Source: Apium graveolens (taxonomy: Eukaryota; Streptophyta; Magnoliopsida; Apiales; Apiaceae). From it: a DNA stretch of 64,000 bases. The stretch's first letter is position 1, and every line of letters starts with the position of its first letter. A program made the translations under genes and the position numbers. Location of the stretch: assembly GCF_009905375.1 (NCBI RefSeq), contig NC_133650.1, forward strand, positions 141,291,135 through 141,355,134, written 5' to 3'. Of the stretch, positions 12,364 through 22,300 are shown piece by piece. Under the pieces are notes generated by a model. That model saw only the letters and a program-made list of their open reading frames with translations. It was not told the DNA's origin and made no database searches.

Positions 12364-13390
12364 GGCAAACCTAGTGTTGATGATGACACCTTATGGAGCT
12401 TCAGAAAGTTTGAACCAAAGCTCTTTAGAACTTCCCCTGAGTGAGAGACTTCAACTTCATTATCAGTTGATGTCATTTCAGTTTCTCTATCGACTAATAG
12501 CTCATCAATGGCTATTTTGTTGAATTGATCAATCGCTACTCCATTTTGTTATTAACTGCTATTTCCACATGTCTTGGATTAACAATATACCATCATCAGC
12601 TTTCCAGTCATTCTCCATATCTCCTGCATTGAGAGCATCTTCAAAGATCTGATCCTTCAACCCCTGAATCTTCTTTTCATTAGATGGGTCATGGACTGTT
12701 CTATAACAATCCAGTTGATTTTTAGATTTTAGATCCTATAGATTCTTCTTACTGAACATCTAACAAGGATTCTTTCAACTGATTTTTCCTCAAACTTATC
12801 AATAAATTCTCCTTGATTTCTTAGAATAAAGTATTAGCAGCCAAAGGTATGAAGAAGTTTCCATGTTGGCTTCTTTCCAAATACTTGATTGATTAAAGAA
12901 TTATTCTGAATTGAGCCTGTAATGTTGATAGCTTCAGTCCAAAAGAGTGTTGACATCTTTGATTCTCCAAAACTTGTTCTTCTTGCCTCACTGAGAGTTC
13001 TATAATTCTTTTCAGCTACTTCATTATGCAGTGGAGTGCTTGATATAGAAAACTCATGAGATATTTCTTCAGTTGTACTGAATTCCTTGAGGTGAATGAT
13101 GATGATTTCAATATCTTTAATTTTTGAAAGCGTCAAAAATATTCAAGTAAATTTTGAAATATCATTAATGATCACTAGACAACATTTATTCTTAAACATT
13201 GCCATTATATGAGTTGGTCCAGAAAAATCCTTATGTAGGAATTGCAGGTATTTGTCAAATGATGACACTGTCTTCCTCTTGACTGAGAACCTCTTTTTCT
13301 TATCAGGTTTATAAGCACCATATAGACCATCCTTGGACAATTCTAATTCTGGTAATCTTCTTACTGGATTCTTGTTATTCCCTAACAATT
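12364..13390 (-). pseudogene. pol: Ty1/copia pol remnant (integrase region)
   Basis: Frames on the - strand read as copia integrase. DFSGPTHIMAMFKNKCCLVI (13143-13260) is the HMDLFGP...VIVDD region with the first catalytic aspartate position kept. LHNEVAEKNYRTLSEARRT (12960-13030) matches the usual NGVVERKNRTL region with the conserved glutamate present. The segment down to 12364 reads as the linker after integrase. The stretch carrying the second aspartate (SDNG) is missing or scrambled, and no reverse transcriptase is seen. It is a truncated relic. Confidence 0.75.
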
Positions 13391-13950
13391 TAACAAGAGA
13401 ATTATAGAGAGGGGTTGAATTGAATTCAGATTTCTTTTGAAAATTTAAAAACTCTATTAAGTATATATAATTGTGAATGAATATGTACTAGTGCGGATTA
13501 AAAAAATTCAAATATTCAAATAAAAATTAATAAACAAGACTGTTTAAAAAAATTTAGTGGATTGATATTTCCACTAGATATATATATAAAGATTAGAGAC
13601 TTCTGTTATGCAAAAATGCACATAACTGCTTACAAGTATTTTTACAAAGATGAAGAGGTAATAGGCTAAAACATAATCGAAGTGACCTAAAACTTAGAAT
13701 TGGGTTACCGAACTCAAAACACTTGCATTTACATAATTCAAGAAATTAAAACTTGCATTTAGGCCACTACCATTAACATCACTAACATAATAAAAACTGA
13801 AGTTGCAACTTACAAAACTGAACTCAACCCCAACTTGCATTTACATTACTAGATTAATAAAAACTTGTAACTAGGATTATTGAATAAAAATAAATTTACA
13901 AATGGGAACTAAATAAAAATAAACTTACAAAATTTCTCAAACTCTTGTAA

Positions 13951-14221
13951 AGCCTTGTTTGGAAATTAGTTGTTAGCTGTAACTTTGAAGTAGCTGTTTT
14001 GACTAGCTGATTGGGTAAGTTGTTTTGAATAGCTGATTCAATTTAGTTGTTTTGAAGAAAGTGTTTGGTGGATAGATGTTTGAATTAGCTGTTTATTTTT
14101 TATTTACATACATGCCAATCATCTAATTGAAAAAACTCCAATGGCCTTTTTAATACAGTAAGCATATAATTTAATACAATAAGCTAATTTTATCTCAAAA
14201 AACTAACTTCCAAACATGACC
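13951..14221. mobile_element. Tourist-like MITE (PIF/Harbinger type)
   Basis: Inverted ends: left AGCCTTGTTTGGAAATTAGTT, right reverse complement GGTCATGTTTGGAAGTTAG. It is flanked by TAA on both sides (13948-13950, 14222-14224), the 3-bp target of PIF/Harbinger elements. 271 bp, no coding. Confidence 0.7.
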
Positions 14222-14242
14222 TAAATCTAACTGTGAATACTA

Positions 14243-14469
14243 TTCCCTCTATTTTTTATTTGTCATTTTGACTTTTGCACGTATTTCAATGTGTTTTAAC
14301 CGGTTAGTTAGAAATACGATTTTAAAAAATTCCTTTTTGTGAATCAAAATATAAGTTGTATACTTTTATTTATAAAAAGAAAATTTTACAAATGATAATT
14401 TTAACTAGCCAGTCAAAACATTGAAATGTGTGTAAAAGTCAAAGCGACAAAATAAAAAAACAGAGGGAG
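14243..14469. mobile_element. Stowaway-like MITE (Tc1/mariner type)
   Basis: Ends TTCCCTCTATTTTTTATTTG and, reversed, CTCCCTCTGTTTTTTTATTT, flanked by TA dinucleotides (14241-14242, 14470-14471). CTCCCTCYG ends with a TA target are the Stowaway signature. 227 bp, no coding. It has further internal complementarity (GACTTTTGCAC against GTGTAAAAGTC). Confidence 0.8.
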
Positions 14470-14818
14470 TATAATATAATATTTAAAACACGATTTTTAT
14501 TTTTATGATTTTCGATAAATACAAATTTAATTTCATTTGTTATTTTTAATATTAAAAACTAAACTATTAATTTAATTGATTAAAAAATTGTATATAAATG
14601 AAAATATGTGTTATTTTATAATTTTTTGGCTTTGATTACCGAATTGCAAGTTGACCATCAGTTCAATAATTTAATTGTAACTTTTTAACAGTTCAGTTAG
14701 TTAATTGCAAGTTTATATAAGTTCACTTAGTCGAGTGCAAACTTTTTGAGTTCAATAACCCGGTTGCAAGTTTTGGGTCAGTTTAATTATATTTTAGCCT
14801 ATTACCCCCAAAGATGAA

Positions 14819-15212
14819 TATAGAAAATTCCTAAGAGATTTAATTTTTTATATTTCTCGGTTAAAGTCCCTTTTTAACTACTTGCTACACTTGATTTATA
14901 TAGTATCAAATTACGTACATTATAGGAATATATTGATATATAATGATCGATATTAATGTGAAATGGATCCGAATTAGATTGCGGATTAAAGCGGGATACG
15001 GACGAAATAGAAGTTTGGACTTGGAGTATAAAATATGATTGATTTGTTGTGGTAATGAACAACGCAAATAATCGAAGTCTAAACAGGCAACCCGGGATTT
15101 TAAACACAACAAGATCCACCCGTTCCCATAGGATTCGAAAAAGCAATCCAAAATCCAATCAGGGTTGGTTCCAATTCAAATCAGGGGCTTCCCCCAAGTT
15201 GTAATTTTCAAT
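14819..15212 (+). promoter_or_regulatory. Upstream region of the 15213 gene
   Basis: Unique sequence between the MULE-like element and the start codon. TTTATATA at 14894 is a possible TATA box about 320 bp before the ATG. Transcription start and 5' UTR are not determined. The insertion lies within 400 bp of the start codon. Confidence 0.35.
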
Positions 15213-16727
15213 ATGGGTGGGATCAAAGCGGCAAAGACGGTGATGGAGATGGCCGAAGTGGCGTTGACCGCCGTTGAGTGTTGCCACAAACACCATCTCC
15301 TCCATGATACGACGCCATCTCAATTAGAGTCATTAAGATCAGAGAATCTCCGTCTTAAGAAACTGCTTCAGGAGAATCTCAAGCTTCTTCACAACATCGC
15401 CCATGATTCTTTACCAGATTGCCCTCCTGATGTATGTATTTACCTCCCCCCCCCCCCCCCCCATCTCCTTGTCTAATGTATATGTAGGGTTTTAAATTAT
15501 CCAGATTTATCACTTATGATTTTACTTTTGCTGCTGCTGCAGCTACATGATCGTCTACTGGCTTCTGTGGATTCTACTAAGTTTTTAAATCAGCTTCAGT
15601 CCCTGCAGGCTCATGGACCCAGCTGCGACTTTCCTTTCAAGGAGCCTTCTGGTTTTTACTCTTTTTCGCCTTCACCTTTCTATAGCTTTTTCTTTAGTGT
15701 TGCTAATAGTTTCCTTGAAGGGTAATTAGTCAAGTAGAAACGTGTTTTACATTACAAGTTATTGTATAAAGTGATGATTAAGATGTTGCATAATGTTATT
15801 CACCGTAGATAGGATTAGGCATCTGGATTACATACAGTTGTTTTTAACAGAAAAACGTTATTGTTTACAAGCAAAATATGGTTTTTCATGGTTACTTCTT
15901 CTTATGTTCAATTAGGAACTGATCTAGAGACGGCTGAAATCTTAGTCAATGTTAGCTCTGGAGAACCAAGTTGGTGGGTTTGGGTCACTGATGAAATGGT
16001 TCCCAGTAATGTCGAAGAAAGGAGTGCAATTGACCATGACAATTATGTGGTTGTTAGTGAAGAAAGCGTGGTGGATGGAGTAGCCAACTTTATGGCTAGG
16101 TGTGTTGTGTCAAATCCAAACGCTCAGGTATATTTAAATCACGTTCCCCTTAATTCACTCTTATAATTACATTGTTATGTATCTCACAGTTTGGTTAATG
16201 GATTTGCAGAAGTTGACACCGGAGGAGCTCCAGAAGAGTAAGTATACAATTTTTTTTAAACTTCCTTTGCTATGTGAACCTGATGTTATGTCCTCGTACA
16301 TGTTTCCTTGTGTAGTTGTCGTTGCACTAATTTTTTTTTCTGGAGAAAATTGTTTCTCTACTTTAGTTTAAGTCATGAACCTTTTGATGATTAAACAACT
16401 GTTGTCATCATATATTAAACTTTGAGTTACAGCTCTAACAAATGCATTGCGCGGCATGAGCAAGTTCGAGAAAATGTTGGATATCTGGCATGCTGGGGCC
16501 ATGTTTTATACGCTTTCCACTTGGGGACTGGCTCTTGTAGGGTAAGTTTCATTTGTTTATGTCTTTAGGAATTTAACCCACAAATTGTGCTTTCCATAAT
16601 ACAGATTAGTAAGAGAGAATAGTTGTGGTATAACAATGATTGCAGGTTGTACAAGGCTCGTTCTGTAGTAAGGGTTGCTGCTATGGGTGTTCACAAATCC
16701 AGCAAATATGTCTTAAAGGCTCTTTGA
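15213..16727 (+). CDS. Plant protein of unknown function, 252 aa, six exons
   Basis: I do not recognise this family. Exons: 15213-15431, 15543-15651, 15916-16127, 16210-16237, 16433-16541, 16646-16727. All introns are GT-AG and phases agree (0,1,0,1,2), giving 759 nt. I chose ATG 15213 (MGGIKAAKTV), the first ATG in frame; an in-frame TTG at 15165 is not a credible start. Residues ~30-62 form a leucine-rich, probably coiled-coil helix (LESLRSENLRLKKLLQENLK). The middle is acidic with SWWVWVTDEM near 120. About 190-225 (MSKFEKMLDIWHAGAMFYTL then STWGLALVGL) is hydrophobic enough for one membrane-associated helix. The C-terminus is basic (KSSKYVLKAL). Intron 1 contains a run of about 17 C. The complete frame and clean splice sites suggest a functional gene. 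Function is open. Confidence 0.85.
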
Positions 16728-16931
16728 AGATGGCTGTCTTTTGTTCTTAGCAGGAGCAACATGGGACTAAGCTCTTTGAAGACGGGGGTTGTTCTTTGGT
16801 GCCTCCTGTACATAAAAGCTTGTATTTAGTTCCTGATTACTAGTGTGGTAATTTGTAAATAGCATTGTGTTTGCACATCCACGTGATGTTATATAAATTA
16901 TAACTTATTTAATTGTACATATTACCCATGT
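16728..16931 (+). other. Probable 3' UTR of the preceding gene
   Basis: AT-rich sequence after the stop. I see no strong AATAAA signal, so the end is undefined. Confidence 0.35.
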
Positions 16932-17164
16932 CATAACTAGTATTTGAACTTTAAATTGAGTTCACATCTAATGGAGTAGTGGAGTATTTACATATATTAA
17001 TATTTATATACAAAAGTAATATTAAGTTAGTTCCGATTAATAGCTGATTAGTCCTGTTCGGTGCCTCTACCGAATAAGTCTGATTCCCGCTTTTTACAAT
17101 ACCGGGCATAACTAGTGTTTGAACTTTGAATTGAGTTCACATCCAACGGAGTAGTGGAGTATTA
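16932..17164. repeat. Direct repeat pair of ~57 bp
   Basis: CATAACTAGTATTTGAACTT... (16932-16988) recurs as CATAACTAGTGTTTGAACTT... (17107-17164) at about 90% identity, separated by ~118 bp. The intervening part includes CCGATTAATAGCTGATTAGT. Origin unclear; it may be a local duplication. Confidence 0.8.
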
Positions 17165-18230
17165 TATGAATTATTTGTTTGCTGTTTACTGGGTGTTGTA
17201 AGCTGGTCTGTTTGATACCTTATTCAAGAAGGCAGTGTCAAACCTTAAAAAAACAAATTAAAAAAAATAGTGCAGATTTATATATTTTCTGCACTGCGGT
17301 TAGAAACTGCTTGGATTTCAAATTACAGAACTTTGAAATTTAGTTGGTAAATAAACTGATGATTACAGTTCCTCCATTCTGCAGTAGACGAATAAACAGT
17401 AACCTGCTCCATGTTATGTGCAGATAAGTAATTTTATATTTGATTGGGGCGAACGTAATGGATGGATGAAATTAAAGGAAATTAATGAAATTTGGATGAG
17501 ACATTAAAAAAAATAAGGTAGTGCAAATTTTTATGATATGAATTATGATGAAAAAGGATTTGATGAGAAATGGAGCAAACCCTCTAAAATTGAGGAGCTT
17601 AAATTTATAGTTAGATGATTATGAATGAAAAGAGTCAAAGTATGGAAGTTATAAATATTTAGCCATTTTATACTTGAAAAATATTATTCCATTACCTCCG
17701 ACCGAAGGCAACGTTAGATTTTATAACTACAATTCAGTCAAAGAAAAGTATACTCCAACTACACCAGCTCCAAAATGGCGATATTCGTATGTTTCCGCCT
17801 CTTTGTAGTGGATGGCAATCCTTCTATCTTCAGACTCTGCCACCCTTCACAAAATGTTATTGTTCCACAATATAACAATTCCCAGAGGTCAGCATTTTGA
17901 GATCCGTTGTGCGATTGCAGCTGACAACTCCTGTAACTTTGACATTCAAAATGTAATTATAATGCCACCTTCAGTTCAGTTCCATAATCATCCCGAAGTA
18001 CCAGGGTTACCATAAAACCATTTACCTTCAAAGTGTACTTATACTAATGCTGATCTAGCATTGTAACTAGCTAGCAAAGTGGGCCAACAGGAAGTAATAT
18101 AAATACAACTCTAATAACATGTATGGTGTGTGCGCATAACAAACGCTTAGCCTGTCTTCATGGCACATTAAAGATTTTAAGACAACGTATGTTGGTGCAC
18201 AATCTTGTACATACTTATCACTTAAAAGGA
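17165..18230. other. Intergenic, no supported gene
   Basis: AT-rich. A 67-codon frame at 17812-18015 has no recognisable domain and no partner exons, so I do not call it. Nothing else stands out. Confidence 0.5.
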
Positions 18231-18425
18231 GAGCTTGCATGTTTTCCGGAAACTCAAATGATTATTTAATCTTTGCAAATTTGCAGTACACAACAAAACT
18301 ATACATAAATTATGAACATTAGATGTGGTCGTCAAAGGGCTTGCATGTTTTTCCAAAGCTCAAAAGAGAGCTTCCATGTTTGCAAATTAGCACTATACAA
18401 CAGGACCAAAAATATATGTGAGATG
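18231..18425. repeat. Imperfect ~85-bp tandem duplication
   Basis: GCTTGCATGTTTTCCGGAAA... with CAAATTTGCAGTACACAACA (18234-18310) resembles GCTTGCATGTTTTTCCAAAG... with GCAAATTAGCACTATACAAC (18340-18420). The copies are clearly diverged. Confidence 0.5.
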
Positions 18426-18454
18426 TAGTTCGTTGAACTTGCAACACTCACAAC

Positions 18455-19068
18455 TAGAGCTGGCCTGGCCAAACGTGCGGGTTTGAACCGCCCGTTCGGG
18501 ACCGGCTCGTATGAAAACCGGGAATTATTCGGCCCGAACCGGGTCGGTTCAAACCCGCACAATTCTTAAAAACAAGTGAGCCGGTTACGAATTATATTTT
18601 AAAAAACCGGGACCGTGACCGGCCCGCACAGAACCCGCGCGAGTTGCACATGCAGGCAACCCGCACAGCCCGCACAGGCCCGCAAGTGTGCCTCATCAAC
18701 TGAAGATCACTTATTCACAGAGTGTGATTAAATTACATAAGAGTCAAAGAGTTTGATATAAAAAAAGTAGAGTCCAATACAAATTGCACTAACAAATAAT
18801 AATACTATAATAATATTTATAATAATAGTAGTTCAATTGCACCCTGCAACTTGAATTGAAGTGTAACCGCACATAAACCCGCATGGAAGCCCGCACAGCC
18901 CGAACACATGACTATTCGTGTACCGGTTACGAGTCCAATTTTTCCGGTTCAAGCCCGGCCCGAGCTCGGTTCGTTCATCAACAGGCCGGTTCAGTGTCGA
19001 TACTTCGAGTGCTCAACCCGTATACGGCCCGGCCCGGCACGCACGGACCGCACAAGTGGCCAGGTCTA
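18455..19068. mobile_element. hAT-like non-autonomous element, 8-bp TSD
   Basis: Ends TAGAGCTGGCCTGGCC and, reversed, TAGACCTGGCCACTTG. It is flanked by the perfect 8-bp direct repeat CTCACAAC (18447-18454, 19069-19076), the length typical of hAT transposases. The outer parts are packed with CCCGCAC/GTGCGGG and CCGGTTC/GAACCGG motifs in both orientations, likely transposase-binding repeats. The short frames inside are by-products of these GC-rich repeats. It lies about 270 bp beyond the TFB4 stop codon. Confidence 0.85.
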
Positions 19069-19338
19069 CTCACAACTGTACTTATAAGTTGATGCTGCCT
19101 ACCAAGAAACTTACTTGTTGCATGCAGCACATGCACTAACAACCAGTATTAAGTTTTAAAAACAAATTATCATTCTGATAATATACTATATCGATTGCTA
19201 CACCAGCAACATATTAAAACTTCTTTTCTATTAGTCTCTTCGAAAATATTATCCCAACACCGGAGCCTCATGTTGCAAGCAACTTAATGGTCACCTAAGC
19301 ACTTCTATAGTACAAAACTTTACTACAATTGTTATGCT

Positions 19339-22300
19339 TCATGTATCCACAGCTTTTCTCTTCAGGTTTGAAGTAGAAGAAACAGTTGCTTGAGGTTGGC
19401 CAAAAGTTGACCTGCACATCAGTTGCCAGATCCTAATACTTTAAAAATAATTCTAACTGAGGAATGTAAGAGCATCAAAGAATAATGCTTATTTACAATA
19501 AAGGAAACTCATCGCCACTGAGATTTACTAGAGAACCTAGTATACAGAAGGATTATGACATTTATAACTCATCTCTAAAAGCGTGATTTGCGTAGTGCTA
19601 CACACAGAATGCAATATGATAAAATATTAGCATAGAAAATGACTGCTTCCTTAGTCTCGCTACATTGTTCAGGGACAAAAATCATGATGTTTAGCATTTC
19701 ATCCCAATTATCAGCAAAATGCAATCTATATTCATGAGATTTAAATTACTTCAAGGAAGTAGATAAAGGAAACATGGTAAAAAATTATTGAGGCTGAGGG
19801 AGTAACTAAAAGTCAACATAACTTTTCCTGTCGGCAAGAATACAGAATCCTTGTATAAATAAACACTGCCAGATCCTCAACAGTACAAAAAAAATGAAAT
19901 ACCCATACAGACTCAAGGCAGATTAACTTTAGGTTACTTGGGAAAAATAAGATGGCATGTTTTGCAGTCTTCTTGACCTCACTTGGTTACCTTTATGATA
20001 TTTCTAAAATTATTTCAGAACTACATGATTGCACAAAGTATGAAAAAAGGGAAATATCCATAATATCAGAACTAGCAGTTCCGAGTGCCCTACAATTTTA
20101 AACACTGAAATAATGATGTTAAAGGAAATTTTCTCAGACTCCGAATTTCAGATTTCACAACTACTGAGCCTAAACCTCTCCTACAAAAAATTCAGAAAAA
20201 CCATCTAGGTAGTATAAGCAGCATACACACATCAAATTTATTAGAAATAAATTTAAAATCATTTAAGTTAAATGTATCCCTGCATTAGTTAAAAGGAAAT
20301 ATAAGAAAAGAAATTCGATATAATTAAACTAGGAATATCCCTGCATTAGAAATAAGGAAAGATAAAAATATCTTGAATAAGTTTTCTACAGTAATCATAC
20401 TCACCCACATGTTGAACACTTCTTGTGAGGCTTGCAAAATATAGACAGACAAACAGAACATATGTAGCCCATATCAATTGTGCTTTTGTGGCAAAAACAC
20501 CTGAGAATACAAAAGTTTTGTAAGAGGATTAACAAGATTCCAAGAGCCATCATAACAGGAAATATACATAGAAAAGATTATTGGACCTAACTTTTGATAG
20601 TTAATTATAAAGAAATGTAGAAGCTTAGTTATTCATTTGGTGCAATTAAGAGATCAAGACTTAAAGAATATTGCAATACATCTAGACCTGGCAATTCGTG
20701 TCGTGTCGTGTACTTTTGTGTTTCGTGTATTAACAAGGTGATCCATAAACGAAACGAAATTATTTTGTGTACCAGTATCTTAAAACGAAACACGAAACGA
20801 AATTTTTGTGTCAAACATTAAACGAAACGGAGTACATGAACCATTTCGTATACTTATCGTGTATCTCTACAAGGAAACGAAACGAAAAAGAAAAAGTAAA
20901 CGAAACGAAAAACAAAACAGTACACAAAACACAGTCAATTGTTGAATTGACTGGATTAGTTGTTCATCTTTATCTCCGTTTTCATATTTGCCTTCGATTG
21001 CTGTTCCGATTGTTGGATTCATACTGTAAAATCAATAACACAATCGATGTAATATGTATATTTACATGTATACACACATGTATACAGTTTGAACAATCGA
21101 TTGTTGAATGATTACTGAAATAGACCTCAGATCTTTGAAACATGGTGAACAGAAGGAGGCGGCTTTGAAACATGGTGAAAGAAAAAGAAAGTAGAACCCT
21201 AGACCCAATTTGATTTGTCTGTTTTTATTTTTTAAGGCTGCTTCACGACTAGTAAGAAGTCTAACAGACTAGTGTTTAAAAAATGTGGCCCAAAATCTAA
21301 ATGCCCAAAGCCCATTTGTTCAAGTTTTATATTTAAATTATTTTGTAAAATAATTAAATATATAATATTTATTTATAATATATATTTATATAATTTTAAA
21401 TATTTATTTCGTGTACTTTCGTTTCGTGTCGTGTACCTGAGGGTAAAACCAAAACTGACACTAAATTTACCCGTGTACTTTCGTGTTGGTGTACTTTCAT
21501 GTTCGTGTACCGAAAATGTAAAACCAAACTCGTAATTTTCGTGTCGTTTTCGTGTCGTGTTATCGTGTCGTGTATGAAATTGCCGGCTCTAAATATATCT
21601 AACAAAAACAAGGTGGAGTAGCATTAGTAACTGATATCTTTCATTAAAAGTAGAAACTTACGAGGCACGGAAATCCACACCAACAGACTTGTGGAGTTGT
21701 ATAAAACTACGAGAATGCAAATCGGTAGCAAATAGTGTCTGCATGCAAAAATATTACATAAGTATCCAAACAATGGGGCCGTAAGAGGAACGTTAGAAAG
21801 GCATTCATCATAAAAATTTTGGCCAGTACCATTAGTGTATTAAAATTAAATTGACATTGTCAGTTACATTAATTCTGGCATAAAATGCACCACATAAGTG
21901 TAAGACTGTTCTGAGGATGGAGGAAACTTTTTCTAGACGAGGACTAGTTATATATTGTGGCGGAAGTATAATATTCCACTTCCACCAAATAAAGAAATTA
22001 AGACAAGTGAAGAAGCTGGTCCAAATGTTGTCGTGTTGCTATCAGACATGAAAAAGGAAAGATGGTGGTGACTTCAATGCCCACAGGAATATATTACACA
22101 GTCACAACAGATCATCTGCATCCATAATTTACTAGCAAGTCAAAGACATACCGAGAGGTACTGAAACAGCCCATCTAATTGTTGGGGCTTTGCATATATA
22201 CCACTAGTTATGTGAGAAGCCTGTGTACACAATAATCAGTAAGCCAGCAAGAATTTAAACAAGAAAAATGTAAGCACAAAAATCAAAGAAAATTATTAAT

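Larger units (their letters stand above)
13655..14809. mobile_element. MULE-like non-autonomous element, 9-bp TSD
   Basis: The ends are inverted repeats: left GAGGTAATAGGCTAAAAC, right (reverse complement) GGGGGTAATAGGCTAAAAT, with similarity continuing about 30-80 bp inward. It is flanked by the perfect 9-bp direct repeat AAAGATGAA (13646-13654 and 14810-14818), the length made by Mutator-like transposases. The subterminal parts carry degenerate ~35-40-bp repeats containing AACTTGCAATT. There is no coding capacity. Two smaller MITEs lie inside it. Confidence 0.8.

Noticed and set aside
15165..15212. N-terminal extension MVPIQIRG... of the 15213 gene
   Set aside because: It begins at TTG, not ATG. 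The first in-frame ATG is 15213.
17812..18015. 67-codon + strand frame
   Set aside because: No recognisable domain, no partner exons, and it lies in diverged intergenic sequence.
18332..19139. Several frames of 69-76 codons on both strands
   Set aside because: They coincide with the GC-rich subterminal repeats of the hAT-like element.
20629..21611. Five frames of 61-114 codons rich in K, E, T and N
   Set aside because: They are translations of CGTGTCGTGT/ACGAAACGAA repeats of the intronic hAT-like element.
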